DNA of 59,202 nucleotides, from NCBI GenBank assembly GCA_902520685.1, contig CABYPE010000005.1, forward strand, positions 1 to 59,202, read 5' to 3'. This DNA is from an uncultured Pelagibacteraceae bacterium (GTDB lineage Bacteria > Pseudomonadota > Alphaproteobacteria > Pelagibacterales > Pelagibacteraceae). Under the pieces are notes generated by a model. That model saw only the letters and a list, made by a program, of their open reading frames with translations. It was not told where the DNA came from and made no database searches. Below are positions 48,128 through 57,669 of this stretch, piece by piece. Positions within the stretch are counted from its first letter, which is position 1, and the number at the start of each line of letters is the position of its first letter. The translations under genes were made by a program, and so were the position numbers.

Positions 48128-49578
48128 ATTTTTTGGTCATATTCTCCTACTTTCCCATTTTCTTTTAAAATCTTATCAATAAATCTAAATATATTAATTT
48201 TTCTTTCATCTGAGGTAGGGCTTTCAGTTACAACAACTAAGGATGGTTTATTTGACGAAGCTCTAATTAAACCCCAAGAACCATCTTCAAACGAAAATCT
48301 AATTCCATTTACAGTTACAATATTTTTAATTTCTTGATTATCTATCTTAATTTTTTGGGCTTTTATTTTTTTAAATTCTTTCACCATTTCATCAACCACA
48401 TTATATTTTTCTTCATCCTTACAAAATGGTGCCATTGTTGGTGATTGATAAGTCTTAGGAAGTTCTTTTATTATTTCGTTCATTTTTTTATTTTGATTAT
48501 TTAATAAATGACAAACCTGAATTGCTGAATTAACGCCATCATCATAACCATAACCTAATGGTTGATTAAAAAAAAAGTGTCCACTTTTTTCAAATCCAGC
48601 TAAAGCTTTTTCTTTATGAACTTTCCTTTTAATATGAGAATGACCTGTTTTCCAATATAAAGTTTCACATTTATTTTTGTTTAAAATTTCATCAGTTGAG
48701 TAAAGGCCAGTAGATTTTACATCTACAATAAATTTTGAATTTTTATAAATATTTGAAAGATTTCTTGCAATTAGTAATCCAATTTTGTCAGAAAATATTT
48801 CATTACCCTTATCATCAATTACACCCACGCGATCACCATCTCCATCGAAACCAAAACCTATATCAGCATTATTGTCTTTTACCGATTTAGCAATAGCATG
48901 GAGCATTTTCAAATCTTCAGGATTTGGATTATAATTTGGAAAGGTCCAGTCTAAATTACAGTCAAGCTCAACCACCTCACAACCAATTCCTCTTAAAATA
49001 TCAGGAGCAAATATACCAGCTGTACCATTCCCACAAGCAACAACAGCTTTAATTTTTTTACGTATTTTATTTTTATTGATTAAGTCATCTTTATAAATTT
49101 TATCAAAATTTTTTATTTCTTTTTCATTTCCTTTACCTATTGAAAATTTTCCATTTAAGGTTATTTCTTTTAATTCTTTCATCTCCTCAGGTGCATGAGT
49201 TAGTCCTTTTTTGATTCCCATTTTTACTCCAGTCCAACCATTTTCATTATGGCTTGCTGTAACCATAGCAACAGCATCAGCATCTAAATTAAATTGTGCA
49301 AAATAAACCATAGGTGATAAAGATAGACCAACATCTTCAACAAAACATCCGGTTGAAATTAGTCCTTTTTTAAGAGCTGTTTTGATTTCCTCACTATAAG
49401 ATCTGTAATCATGTCCAACAATAACTCTTGGATTTTCTTTAGTTGTATTTTTTTTAATTTGTGTACCTAAGCCTTTTCCTAGATTTCTGATTCCCTCAGA
49501 ATTGATATCTTTATTATAAATCCATCTTGCGTCATATTCTCTAAAGCCTAACGGATTAATTTTTATTGATTGATTCAT
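48124..49578 (-). CDS. Phosphomannomutase/phosphoglucomutase
   Basis: A 484-aa alpha-D-phosphohexomutase (AlgC/ManB type). The phosphoserine loop is VTASHNENGWTGVKMG (active Ser near residue 109), the Mg-binding loop IGFGFDGDGDRVGVID, the sugar-binding loop AGFEKSGHFFF and the phosphate-binding C-terminal domain SFEDGSWGLIRASSNKPSLV. It interconverts mannose or glucose 1- and 6-phosphates, feeding nucleotide-sugar synthesis including the dTDP-glucose made by rfbA. It overlaps the coiled-coil gene's end by four bases. Confidence 0.94.
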   Translation of the reverse strand: MNQSIKINPLGFREYDARWIYNKDINSEGIRNLGKGLGTQIKKNTTKENPRVIVGHDYRSYSEEIKTALKKGLISTGCFVEDVGLSLSPMVYFAQFNLDADAVAMVTASHNENGWTGVKMGIKKGLTHAPEEMKELKEITLNGKFSIGKGNEKEIKNFDKIYKDDLINKNKIRKKIKAVVACGNGTAGIFAPDILRGIGCEVVELDCNLDWTFPNYNPNPEDLKMLHAIAKSVKDNNADIGFGFDGDGDRVGVIDDKGNEIFSDKIGLLIARNLSNIYKNSKFIVDVKSTGLYSTDEILNKNKCETLYWKTGHSHIKRKVHKEKALAGFEKSGHFFFNQPLGYGYDDGVNSAIQVCHLLNNQNKKMNEIIKELPKTYQSPTMAPFCKDEEKYNVVDEMVKEFKKIKAQKIKIDNQEIKNIVTVNGIRFSFEDGSWGLIRASSNKPSLVVVTESPTSDERKINIFRFIDKILKENGKVGEYDQKI

Positions 49579-49737
49579 GCTGTTAATTACTTACCTTTTT
49601 TTTGTTTTTATACTTGAATTATTTTTTATAGTGTTCTATATATGTTCTATTGATTTACTGTTTATATAGTATATTAATACTAAGCGCATACAACATGTAG
49701 TTGTTTTCGTATAAATAACAGAATAAAATACTAAATT
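49579..49737 (+). promoter_or_regulatory. Spacer and promoter region upstream of nrdAB
   Basis: 159 bases of A/T-rich sequence between the divergent phosphohexomutase and nrdA. It has two A/T-centred segments, TTCTATATATGTTCTA (from about 49634) and CTGTTTATATAGTATA (from about 49658). They loosely resemble NrdR boxes but are spaced about 25 bp centre to centre instead of the usual about 31. A short ACAAC/GTTGT inverted repeat lies at 49690-49704. I regard NrdR control as possible but not shown. Confidence 0.3.
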
Positions 49738-51678
49738 ATGAATAAAATTCTATCTCAGGCCCTAAAGAAAGCTGTCTCAGAATATAGCCCGGTGGTTAGA
49801 GAAACTGATAAAACAAACAGACCTGATCTTTTTTCTTTAAATAATGAAACTGAGCTTTTTCAAAATGACAGAGGGATTATTATCAAGATTGATAGATCTA
49901 GAGACTCAAATTTAACAGACTTTGGTAAGGCAACTTTAAAAGATAGATATCTTGGCCACAATGAATCTTTTCAAGATTTATTTGCTCGTGTCGCAAGCTC
50001 TTATGCAGACGATAATTTACACGCACAGAGAATTTATAATTATATTAGTAACTTATGGTTTATGCCTGCAACACCAGTTTTATCAAATGGTGGAACAAAA
50101 AGAGGATTACCAATTTCATGTTTTTTAAATGAAGCATCTGACAGCCTTGGAGGTATTTTAGATCTTTGGAGTGAAAATGTTTGGTTAGCAGCAAAGGGAG
50201 GAGGTATAGGAAGCTATTGGGGTAACTTGAGGTCCATTGGAGAAAAAATTGGTAAAGTTGGAAAAACTTCTGGAATAATTCCTTTCATAAAAGTTATGGA
50301 CTCCTTAACAATGGCAATTAGCCAAGGATCTTTAAGAAGGGGTTCAGCTGCTTGCTATTTACCAGTTGACCATCCTGAAATAGAAGAGTTTATTGAAATG
50401 AGAAGACCGACTGGTGGAGATCCAAATAGGAAAGCATTAAATTTACATCATGGTGTTTTACTCTCTGATGCATTCATGCGAGCTGTCGAGAATGATGAAC
50501 AATGGGCGTTAAAAAGTCCAGCAGATGGAACAATTCAACAGACTATATCTGCCAGAAATTTATGGATTAGATTATTAACTGCAAGAATTGAAACTGGTGA
50601 ACCTTATATAATATATATTGATACTGTTAATAGATTAATTCCGCAACATCATAAACTTGCTAATTTAACAGTCAAAACTTCTAATTTATGCAGTGAAATA
50701 ACTTTACCAACTGGAATTGATAAAGATGGTAAAGATCGAACGGCAGTCTGCTGTTTGTCTTCACTAAATTTAGAAAAATACGATGAATGGAAAGATGACC
50801 CAAACATGATTAGTGATGTTATGAGATTTTTAGATAATGTTTTATCTGATTTTATCAATAAGGCTCCAGATCAATTTAAAGATGCAATATATTCAGCCGA
50901 GAGAGAAAGAAGTGTAGGATTAGGTGTGATGGGCTTTCATTCTTTTTTACAAAAAAATAGAATTCCACTTGAATCAGTAATGGCTAAATCTTGGAATAAA
51001 AAAATATTTAAGCAAATTGATGAACAAGTAAATCAAGCATCAAAAGATCTTGCAGAAGAAAGAGGAGCATGTCCAGATGCTGCAGAATATGGCTTCAAAG
51101 AGAGGTTTTCTAATAAAACTGCTATTGCTCCAACAGCTTCTATCTCAATTATTTGTGGTGGTGCTTCGCCGGGAGTAGAGCCGATAGCTGCAAATAGTTA
51201 CACACATAAAACTTTGTCAGGATCTTTTAATGTTAGAAATAGATATTTAGAAGAAATATTAGATAGTCATGGTAAAAATGATGATGAAACTTGGTCTACA
51301 ATTACAACTAATCAAGGTTCAGTTTCACATTTAGATTTCTTAACCGATCTAGAAAAAGATGTATTTAAAACTGCATTTGAGTTAAATCAGAAATGGATTA
51401 TTGAATTAAGTGGAGATCGTACACCTTTTATTTCCCAAGCACAGTCAGTAAATCTATTTTTGCCAGCAGATGTTCATAAAAAAGAATTGCATAGAATTCA
51501 TTTTGATGCTTGGAAAAAAGGTTTAAAAAGCCTTTATTATTGTAGATCAAAATCAATTCAGAGAGCTGAAAATATCAATGACGCAAAATCCACAGATGTT
51601 GCAGCTAATGTATATAAAACTAAAAATAAACAATTAAACGAAGAACCAGAATACGAGGAGTGCCTATCATGTCAGTAG
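49738..51678 (+). CDS. nrdA: Ribonucleoside-diphosphate reductase alpha subunit, no ATP cone
   Basis: 646 aa; E. coli NrdA has 761. The catalytic barrel is intact: LPISCFL (first redox Cys), SNLCSEITLPTG (thiyl-radical Cys), AVCCLSSLNL (second redox Cys), the substrate loop KGGGIGSYWGNLR and C-terminal ECLSCQ, the redox-shuttle Cys pair. The N-terminal 60-odd residues (NKILSQALKKAVSEY) do not resemble the ATP cone, so the usual dATP activity switch is missing. nrdB begins within its 3' end. It makes all four dNDPs with NrdB. Confidence 0.95.
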   Translation: MNKILSQALKKAVSEYSPVVRETDKTNRPDLFSLNNETELFQNDRGIIIKIDRSRDSNLTDFGKATLKDRYLGHNESFQDLFARVASSYADDNLHAQRIYNYISNLWFMPATPVLSNGGTKRGLPISCFLNEASDSLGGILDLWSENVWLAAKGGGIGSYWGNLRSIGEKIGKVGKTSGIIPFIKVMDSLTMAISQGSLRRGSAACYLPVDHPEIEEFIEMRRPTGGDPNRKALNLHHGVLLSDAFMRAVENDEQWALKSPADGTIQQTISARNLWIRLLTARIETGEPYIIYIDTVNRLIPQHHKLANLTVKTSNLCSEITLPTGIDKDGKDRTAVCCLSSLNLEKYDEWKDDPNMISDVMRFLDNVLSDFINKAPDQFKDAIYSAERERSVGLGVMGFHSFLQKNRIPLESVMAKSWNKKIFKQIDEQVNQASKDLAEERGACPDAAEYGFKERFSNKTAIAPTASISIICGGASPGVEPIAANSYTHKTLSGSFNVRNRYLEEILDSHGKNDDETWSTITTNQGSVSHLDFLTDLEKDVFKTAFELNQKWIIELSGDRTPFISQAQSVNLFLPADVHKKELHRIHFDAWKKGLKSLYYCRSKSIQRAENINDAKSTDVAANVYKTKNKQLNEEPEYEECLSCQ

Positions 51679-52700
51679 CAGAAAAAACAAATAAAAAAAT
51701 TATTCAATCAGAAAAAAAAGAAATTGTTCAACCACAAAAAATGGGGCTATTAGTTGAGAACCCTGTTTATAAACCTTTTAGATACCCGTGGTGTTATGAT
51801 GCGTGGTTAACACAACAAAGAATTCACTGGTTGCCTGAAGAGGTACCACTTGGTGATGATGTTAGAGATTGGCAAAAAAATTTAACTGTATCAGAAAAAA
51901 ACCTATTAACACAAATTTTTAGATTTTTTACGCAAGCAGATGTTGAGGTTAGTAATTGTTATTTAAGACATTACACAACTGTGTTTAAACCAACAGAAGT
52001 TTTAATGATGATGACTGCCTTTGCTGCAATGGAGACCGTTCACATTGCTGCTTATTCTCATTTGTTAGATACAATTGGAATGCCTGAGTCTGAATATTCT
52101 GCATTTATGAAATATAAAGAGATGAAAGATAAATATGATTACATGCAAAATTTTGACATGACTTCAAAGGAAGATATTGCTAAAACAGTTGCAGTATTTA
52201 GTGCGTTCACTGAAGGTTTACAATTATTTGCAAGTTTTGCAATTCTGTTAAACTTTCCAAGACACAATAAGATGAAAGGTATGGGCCAAATAGTTACTTG
52301 GTCTGTTAGAGATGAAACTCTTCATTGTAATTCAATGATTAGAATTTTTAAAGAATTTATAAAGGAAAACCCTGAAATATGGAATGCAAAGCTTAAAAAA
52401 GAACTTTATGAGGCTTGCAGAACTATCATTGAACATGAAGATGCTTTTATTGATCTTGCTTTTGAAATGGGTCCAATGGAAGGTTTAACTGCGCAAGAGG
52501 TTAAAGATTACATTAGATTTATAGCTAATAGAAGACTTACTCAATTGGGTCTAGAGCCAATTTATGATATCGATAAAAATCCTCTTGGATGGCTAGATAC
52601 TATGTTGAATGCAGTTGAACACATGAACTTCTTTGAGGGTCGAGCAACTGAATATTCTAAGGCTTCGACGCAAGGCACTTGGGTTGAAGCATTTAGTTAA
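51669..52700 (+). CDS. nrdB: Ribonucleoside-diphosphate reductase beta subunit
   Basis: 343 aa from ATG 51669, with SD GAGGAG at 51655-51660; a GTG at 51660 is in frame but less likely. Diiron ligands are visible: Asp91 in FTQADVEV, Glu122 and His125 in METVHIAAYSHL with the radical Tyr129, Glu in FTEGLQLFASF, and Glu and His in VRDETLHCNSM. This is the tyrosyl-radical class I form. The start overlaps nrdA by 10 bases, giving translational coupling and balanced subunits. Confidence 0.95.
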   Translation: MSVAEKTNKKIIQSEKKEIVQPQKMGLLVENPVYKPFRYPWCYDAWLTQQRIHWLPEEVPLGDDVRDWQKNLTVSEKNLLTQIFRFFTQADVEVSNCYLRHYTTVFKPTEVLMMMTAFAAMETVHIAAYSHLLDTIGMPESEYSAFMKYKEMKDKYDYMQNFDMTSKEDIAKTVAVFSAFTEGLQLFASFAILLNFPRHNKMKGMGQIVTWSVRDETLHCNSMIRIFKEFIKENPEIWNAKLKKELYEACRTIIEHEDAFIDLAFEMGPMEGLTAQEVKDYIRFIANRRLTQLGLEPIYDIDKNPLGWLDTMLNAVEHMNFFEGRATEYSKASTQGTWVEAFS

Positions 52701-52705
52701 TCCAA

Positions 52706-53335
52706 TTGAAATATAAAAAGTATTTTAGAAAAACTAGTCTTAAGCAAAAAGGGGATGGTGAATTTTTTTTAAAGGAAATTCAAAAAAAAAATCCTAAAAT
52801 TTTTTTAGAGGTAGGTGTTTTTCATGGAGTTACTGCCCGTAATGTTTGCGAGTTGCTTTCTAAAATACATGATAATGATTTCAAATATATAGGATTAGAT
52901 TTATTTGAAAAAAATGAAGAAAACAAATCTGAAATAATTCCAAATACGAACTTTTCAAATCCTTTAAAAAAAATTTACTTTAGATATATAAGAAGACAAG
53001 ATCCTTACTCTATAGAAGCTGTTGAGGAATTATTAAAAAAGTTTAAGCATAACGTTCAATTAATCAAAGGAAATTCAAACTCTGTATTAAAAGAAATAGA
53101 TATGAGTAAGGTAGAATACGTATTCTTAGATGGTGGCCATGATTATAAAACTGTTAAAAATGATTTAGATTGCTGCAGAAAAGTAATTAATAATAATGGT
53201 ACAATCTTATGTGATGATTACAATCTTTCATACGCACCGGGAGTTAAAAAAGCTATTGATGAATATGTAAAAGATAATAATTATGGTTGTGAAATTTTAA
53301 GAAATTCCAGATTTGCTAAAATTGAAAAAAAATAA
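52706..53335 (+). CDS. Class I SAM methyltransferase (Methyltransf_24-like)
   Basis: 209 aa starting at TTG 52706, with no ATG or GTG near the family N-terminus. FLEVGVFHGVTARNVCELL (about 33-51) is a SAM-binding motif I, YIGLDLFEK motif II, and VEYVFLDGGHDYKTVKNDLDCC and ILCDDYNLSYAPGVKKAI are typical of the TylF/Rv-type methyltransferase or cephalosporin-hydroxylase-like families that carry metal ligands in DGGHDY. These are frequent in surface-sugar clusters. It follows nrdB after five bases, so it may be expressed with nrdAB. Confidence 0.75.
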   Translation: MKYKKYFRKTSLKQKGDGEFFLKEIQKKNPKIFLEVGVFHGVTARNVCELLSKIHDNDFKYIGLDLFEKNEENKSEIIPNTNFSNPLKKIYFRYIRRQDPYSIEAVEELLKKFKHNVQLIKGNSNSVLKEIDMSKVEYVFLDGGHDYKTVKNDLDCCRKVINNNGTILCDDYNLSYAPGVKKAIDEYVKDNNYGCEILRNSRFAKIEKK

Positions 53336-53336
53336 T

Positions 53337-54461
53337 TTACCTTTGATTTATTTTAACAACTTTCCTATGCTTACTACCTTTGTAACTAGCTAAAGGTCTG
53401 ATTAGTTTATTAGCAGCATGTTGTTCAATAATATGAGCAGACCACCCAGTAATTCTGGAAATCACAAAAATTGGTGTAAAGAAATCAGTATCAAAACCCA
53501 TTAGATGATAAGTTGGTCCGGTAGGATAGTCTACATTTGGATAAATATTTTTTCTTTCAATCATTACTTTTTCAACAATATCGTAAATCTTTTCAAATTT
53601 TTTATCTTTTTTAATTTTAGCAACTTTACCAAAATATTCTCTCATAGTTGGTACCCTAGAGTCCCCTGATTTGTAAACTCTATGACCAAATCCCATTACA
53701 ACATTTTTATTGTCGAGTGCATTATTAATCCATCTAAGTGCATTTTCTGGTTTTTTTATTTTATTCATCATATGCATTACCTCTTCATTTGCACCACCAT
53801 GTAATGGACCTTTTAAACTTGCAATAGCACCAGTAATTGCTCCGTGGATATCAGACAAGCTACTGGTAATAGTTCTTGCTGTAAAAGTTGAAACATTAAA
53901 ACTATGCTCAGCATAAAGAATTAAAGATACATCAAATGCTTTCACAATTTCTTTATTAGGCACTTTACCAAAACACATATGAAAGAAGTTTTCTGAAAAA
54001 GATAAATTACTTTTTGGTGGTATAATTTTTTTTCCTTTTCTAGCCCTATAAAAGGCTGCAAGCGCAACAGGAGTCTTTGCAAAAATTCTCATTACTTTTC
54101 GCATATTAGCTTTAGGCGAATTATCTTTTGTTTCTTTATCTTCTAGACCCATGATACTTACAGCTGTTCTTGCAACATCCATAGGGTGAGCATTTTTTGG
54201 AAATCTTTTAATGTCATCAAGTATAGTTTTAGAAAGTTTTCTCTCTTTTTTTTCTTGTTTTTCAAAATTTTTAAATTGTTTTTTATTAGGTAGCTCACCA
54301 TTAAGAATCAAATAAGCTACTTCTTCAAATTTACATTTTGCACATAAGTCTTGAGCTGCATAACCTCTATAGGTAAGAGAATTAATTTCTGGCATTACTT
54401 TTGAAACTTCAGTTTCATCCACAACAATTCCAAGTAACCCTTTTTTTATTTCATCACTCAT
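53337..54461 (-). CDS. prpC: 2-methylcitrate synthase
   Basis: A 374-aa citrate-synthase-fold enzyme, last gene of the prpDBC operon. INSLTYRGYAAQDLCAKCKFEEVAYLILNGELP (residues 26-58, split), the catalytic His in AEHSFN, LKGPLHGGANEEVM, GFGHRVYKSGDSR and the active Asp in NVDYPTGP are all in place. Neighbours prpB and prpD indicate methylcitrate synthase: propionyl-CoA plus oxaloacetate. Citrate synthase activity may overlap. Stop and start with prpB overlap by one base. Confidence 0.93.
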   Translation of the reverse strand: MSDEIKKGLLGIVVDETEVSKVMPEINSLTYRGYAAQDLCAKCKFEEVAYLILNGELPNKKQFKNFEKQEKKERKLSKTILDDIKRFPKNAHPMDVARTAVSIMGLEDKETKDNSPKANMRKVMRIFAKTPVALAAFYRARKGKKIIPPKSNLSFSENFFHMCFGKVPNKEIVKAFDVSLILYAEHSFNVSTFTARTITSSLSDIHGAITGAIASLKGPLHGGANEEVMHMMNKIKKPENALRWINNALDNKNVVMGFGHRVYKSGDSRVPTMREYFGKVAKIKKDKKFEKIYDIVEKVMIERKNIYPNVDYPTGPTYHLMGFDTDFFTPIFVISRITGWSAHIIEQHAANKLIRPLASYKGSKHRKVVKINQR

Positions 54462-55357
54462 TATTCATGCCCTTCAGTAGTAAAATTATAAATTTTTTCG
54501 TCTAAACTATTATATTTTTCATATTCAACTAATTCATATAATCTTTTTCTAGTCTGCATTTTATCTATAATATTATTTTGATGTCCATTCATATAAATGT
54601 CTCTCAATCCATCTTCCACATTTTTCATAGCTAATCTTTGAGTTGTAACGGGATAAATAACTATATTATAACCAAAATCTTCTAATTCTTTGTAATTGAA
54701 TAGTTTCGTTTTTCCAAATTCTGTCATGTTAGCTAATAAAAAACAAGAAAGCTCTTTTCTTACTTTTTCAAAATCTTTTTCATCACGTAAGGCCTCTGGA
54801 AAAATAATTTCTGCACCTGCATCAACGTAGGCTTTACATCTTTCAATCATTTTATCAATTCCCTCTACACTTTTTGCATCAGATCTTGCTATAATTTTAA
54901 AATTTGAATCTTTTTTTGCAGACACACATTCTTTAATCTTTTTAACCATCGTATCAGTTGAAATAAGTTCTTTATTATCTAGATGACCACATCTTTTTCT
55001 TTCTATTTGATCTTCTAGATGTACCGCAGAAATGCCAAATTCTTCAAAAGTTTCAATTGTTTCTTTACATGAATTAAATCCAGTGTCTATATCAACAATT
55101 GTAGGAAGATTAGTTACCCTTGAAATTAAATATGAACGAGTACTTACGTCTTGTAATGTTGTTAAACCAATATCAGGAAATCCAAGATCATTTGCCATCA
55201 CAGCACCAGAAACATAAACAGCATCATATCCTATCTCCTCGATCAATTTTGCAGTCAAAGGATTATAAGCACCAGGCACTCTTAAAATTTTGTTAGATTT
55301 TAATTTTTTTACGAAATCTTCTCTTTTTTGATTTGGTTTTTTTTCTACAAAGTGCAT
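54461..55357 (-). CDS. prpB: 2-methylisocitrate lyase
   Basis: A 298-aa isocitrate-lyase superfamily enzyme splitting methylisocitrate to pyruvate and succinate. The catalytic loop is ERKRCGHLDNKELIST, VYVSGAVMANDLGFPDIGLTT is near the N-terminus, and VDIDTGFNSCKETI carries the Mg-binding Asp. ANMTEFGKTKLFNYKEL is the PrpB-type substrate loop. Short length (about 300, versus 424 for AceA in this window) separates it from isocitrate lyase. Overlaps with prpC and prpD are one base each. Confidence 0.94.
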   Translation of the reverse strand: MHFVEKKPNQKREDFVKKLKSNKILRVPGAYNPLTAKLIEEIGYDAVYVSGAVMANDLGFPDIGLTTLQDVSTRSYLISRVTNLPTIVDIDTGFNSCKETIETFEEFGISAVHLEDQIERKRCGHLDNKELISTDTMVKKIKECVSAKKDSNFKIIARSDAKSVEGIDKMIERCKAYVDAGAEIIFPEALRDEKDFEKVRKELSCFLLANMTEFGKTKLFNYKELEDFGYNIVIYPVTTQRLAMKNVEDGLRDIYMNGHQNNIIDKMQTRKRLYELVEYEKYNSLDEKIYNFTTEGHE

Positions 55358-56859
55358 TAAAAAATCCCTTTTTTTGAATTTCTTTTTAAAATACTTTTTT
55401 TAACTTCTATATTTAATTTATCTAAATGACCTGATTTAATATTTCTTAAATTTTGTACAATTTTAAGAAATCTTTTGCTCTCTTTTTTACTTAATATATT
55501 TTCAGTAAGAGTGTTAAATTTTTCGATATAGTTTTTTCTTTTAAAAGGACGTGAACCATAAGGGTGTGCATCGGCGACATCTTGTTCTTCGGTAATTTTC
55601 TTACCATTTTTAAGAGTTATTATAACTTTTGCTCCAAAAGCTTTTTTTCTAGGGTTAGGGTCATGATATTTTCTAGTCCATTTTTTATCTTCATGTGTTT
55701 TAATTGATCTCCATATTTTAATTGTACTTTTTCTTTTTGCTCTTGTTTTTGTGTATGATTTTACATGATGCCAGGTGCCATCCTCTAAAGCTACAGCAAA
55801 TATGTACATTATTGAATGATCTAAGGTTTCTCTACTTGCATTAGGATCCATTTTTTGAGGATCATTTGCACCAGTGCCAATTACATGATGTGTATGATGA
55901 CTAGTATAAATGTCAATTTTTTTAATTTGGTTTAAACTTGAAATTTTATTTTTTAATTTTTTAGCTAAATCAATTAATGCCTGAGATTGGTATTCTGCTG
56001 AATATTCTTTTGTGTAAGTTTCTAGAATAGCTTTTTTACTTTCCCCCTTTTTAGGGAGTGGCACTGTGTATTTTGCATTTTTGCCATCGAGTATTCTAGC
56101 TATAACACTATCTTCACCTTCATATATAGGGCTTGGTGCACCTTCACCTCTCATTACTCTATCAACGGCTTCAATAGCAAGCTTTCCAGCATGAGCTGGA
56201 GCATAGGCTTTCCAACTTGAGATTTCACCTTTTCTAGATTGTCTAGTTGATACTGTTGTATGAAAAGCCTGTTGGACTGCTTGATAAATAATTTCGGTGT
56301 TAAGCTTAAGCATTGAACCCAGTCCTGCTGCAACACTTGGACCTAAATGAGCAATATGATCAACTTTATGTTTATGCAAACAAATACCTTTGACTAAATT
56401 TACCTGGACTTCGTAAGCAGTAATTATACCTCTTATAAGATCTAAACCATTTTTTTTATTTTGTTGAGCTACAGCAAGTAATGGCGGAATATTGTCACCT
56501 GGATGGCTATAATCAGCTGCTAAAAAGGTATCATGGAAGTCTAACTCTCTAACAGCAGTGCCATTAGACCACGCAGCCCATTCACAATCAAATTTAAGTT
56601 TTGAATTAACACCGAAGAGGGAGGCACCATTTTTTCTTAAATGTTTTAAAGCCATTTCTCTAGAGGAGACTACAGACTTTCTATTTAATGATGCTATAGC
56701 AACAGAAGCATTGTCTATAATTCTATTTATTACCATCTCGATTGACTCTTTTCTTAGTTTTGAATTATCGCTAGCAATCTCAGCTATTTTCCACGCAAGC
56801 TGTTTCTTTTTTGGTAGATGTATTTTTGATGGGTAAACTTTAACTTTATGATTAATCAA
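55357..56859 (-). CDS. prpD: 2-methylcitrate dehydratase (MmgE/PrpD family)
   Basis: A 500-aa MmgE/PrpD-family protein, first gene of the operon. [38 protein letters not shown] contains the family's Asp/His substrate-binding region (residues about 94-131). Also present are [34 protein letters not shown] and [19 protein letters not shown]. It dehydrates 2-methylcitrate. It follows gph by 54 bases on the same strand, so transcription from upstream of gph is possible. No PrpR or ScfR gene is adjacent. Confidence 0.94.
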   Translation of the reverse strand: MINHKVKVYPSKIHLPKKKQLAWKIAEIASDNSKLRKESIEMVINRIIDNASVAIASLNRKSVVSSREMALKHLRKNGASLFGVNSKLKFDCEWAAWSNGTAVRELDFHDTFLAADYSHPGDNIPPLLAVAQQNKKNGLDLIRGIITAYEVQVNLVKGICLHKHKVDHIAHLGPSVAAGLGSMLKLNTEIIYQAVQQAFHTTVSTRQSRKGEISSWKAYAPAHAGKLAIEAVDRVMRGEGAPSPIYEGEDSVIARILDGKNAKYTVPLPKKGESKKAILETYTKEYSAEYQSQALIDLAKKLKNKISSLNQIKKIDIYTSHHTHHVIGTGANDPQKMDPNASRETLDHSIMYIFAVALEDGTWHHVKSYTKTRAKRKSTIKIWRSIKTHEDKKWTRKYHDPNPRKKAFGAKVIITLKNGKKITEEQDVADAHPYGSRPFKRKNYIEKFNTLTENILSKKESKRFLKIVQNLRNIKSGHLDKLNIEVKKSILKRNSKKGIF

Positions 56860-56913
56860 AATATCTCCTATTTAGTGAGACAGTTTTTAATAGTAAAAAA
56901 AAAATAATCAATC

Positions 56914-57597
56914 TTAAAGATATTTTGAAACTATTTTTTCAATGCCAATAAAGTCTTTTATTAAATGGTTATGATAAATTTCGGTAGTTTTCTTTTCTGT
57001 ATAACCATCTTCAAGTAAAATTACTGGTATACCTGCATTTTTTCCTGCGTTTGCATCAGTTTCGCTATCACCTATCATAATACATTTACTTATTTCACCA
57101 TTTAAAATTTCTATAACACTTGTTAAATGTCTTGGGTCAGGTTTGCAATAATCAAAAGTGTTACTTCCAGCTACGTATTCAAAATAATCATAAATTCCAA
57201 TTTTTTTAAGAAGATCAATTGCTAAATGTTCTTGTTTATTTGTACATACAGCCATTGAAATATTTTTTTCTTTAGACCAAATTAAAAATTCTGTTACCCC
57301 CTTGATAAGTGTACTTTCATTAATTATATTTTTTCCATAATAATCAACAAAAGCATCGACCATTTCTTTTTTAATTTTGTCATCTTGAACTTTTCCAAAT
57401 TCTTTTTTTGCTTGTCCCCAGATAGATCTACCAAGCATTGCACCAGCTCCTTGACCAACTAGGTTCCGAATTTCATCAGTTGATTTAGTTGGATAACCAA
57501 ATTTTTTCATTACATGGTTATGAGCTCTCATTAAATCTGGCGCTGTATCTACTAAAGTTCCATCCAGATCGAGTAAAATGGTAAATTTTTGCTTCAT
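56914..57597 (-). CDS. gph: Phosphoglycolate phosphatase-like HAD hydrolase
   Basis: A 227-aa HAD-superfamily phosphatase. Motif I LLDLDGTLVDTAPDLMRA (Asp nucleophile pair) is at about 8-25, motif II is SMAVCTNKQ, the motif III Lys is in YCKPDPRHL, and motif IV is MIGDSETDANAGKNAGIPVI. The cap domain with GAMLGRSIWG is of the Gph type. It probably clears phosphoglycolate from DNA repair or oxygenation. It lies upstream of prpDBC on the same strand and is divergent from the glmU-like gene (72 bases between starts). Confidence 0.9.
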   Translation of the reverse strand: MKQKFTILLDLDGTLVDTAPDLMRAHNHVMKKFGYPTKSTDEIRNLVGQGAGAMLGRSIWGQAKKEFGKVQDDKIKKEMVDAFVDYYGKNIINESTLIKGVTEFLIWSKEKNISMAVCTNKQEHLAIDLLKKIGIYDYFEYVAGSNTFDYCKPDPRHLTSVIEILNGEISKCIMIGDSETDANAGKNAGIPVILLEDGYTEKKTTEIYHNHLIKDFIGIEKIVSKYL

Positions 57598-57669
57598 ATT
57601 AAAAAAGTATTTTTAAGAAATATTTTGTGAATTAAGAAAGATATATACTTAATATAAAGAATTTTAAAG

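Noticed and set aside
49631..49673. A pair of NrdR boxes upstream of nrdA
   Set aside because: Sequence match is loose and centre-to-centre spacing is about 25 bp rather than about 31; listed only as a weak possibility in the spacer.
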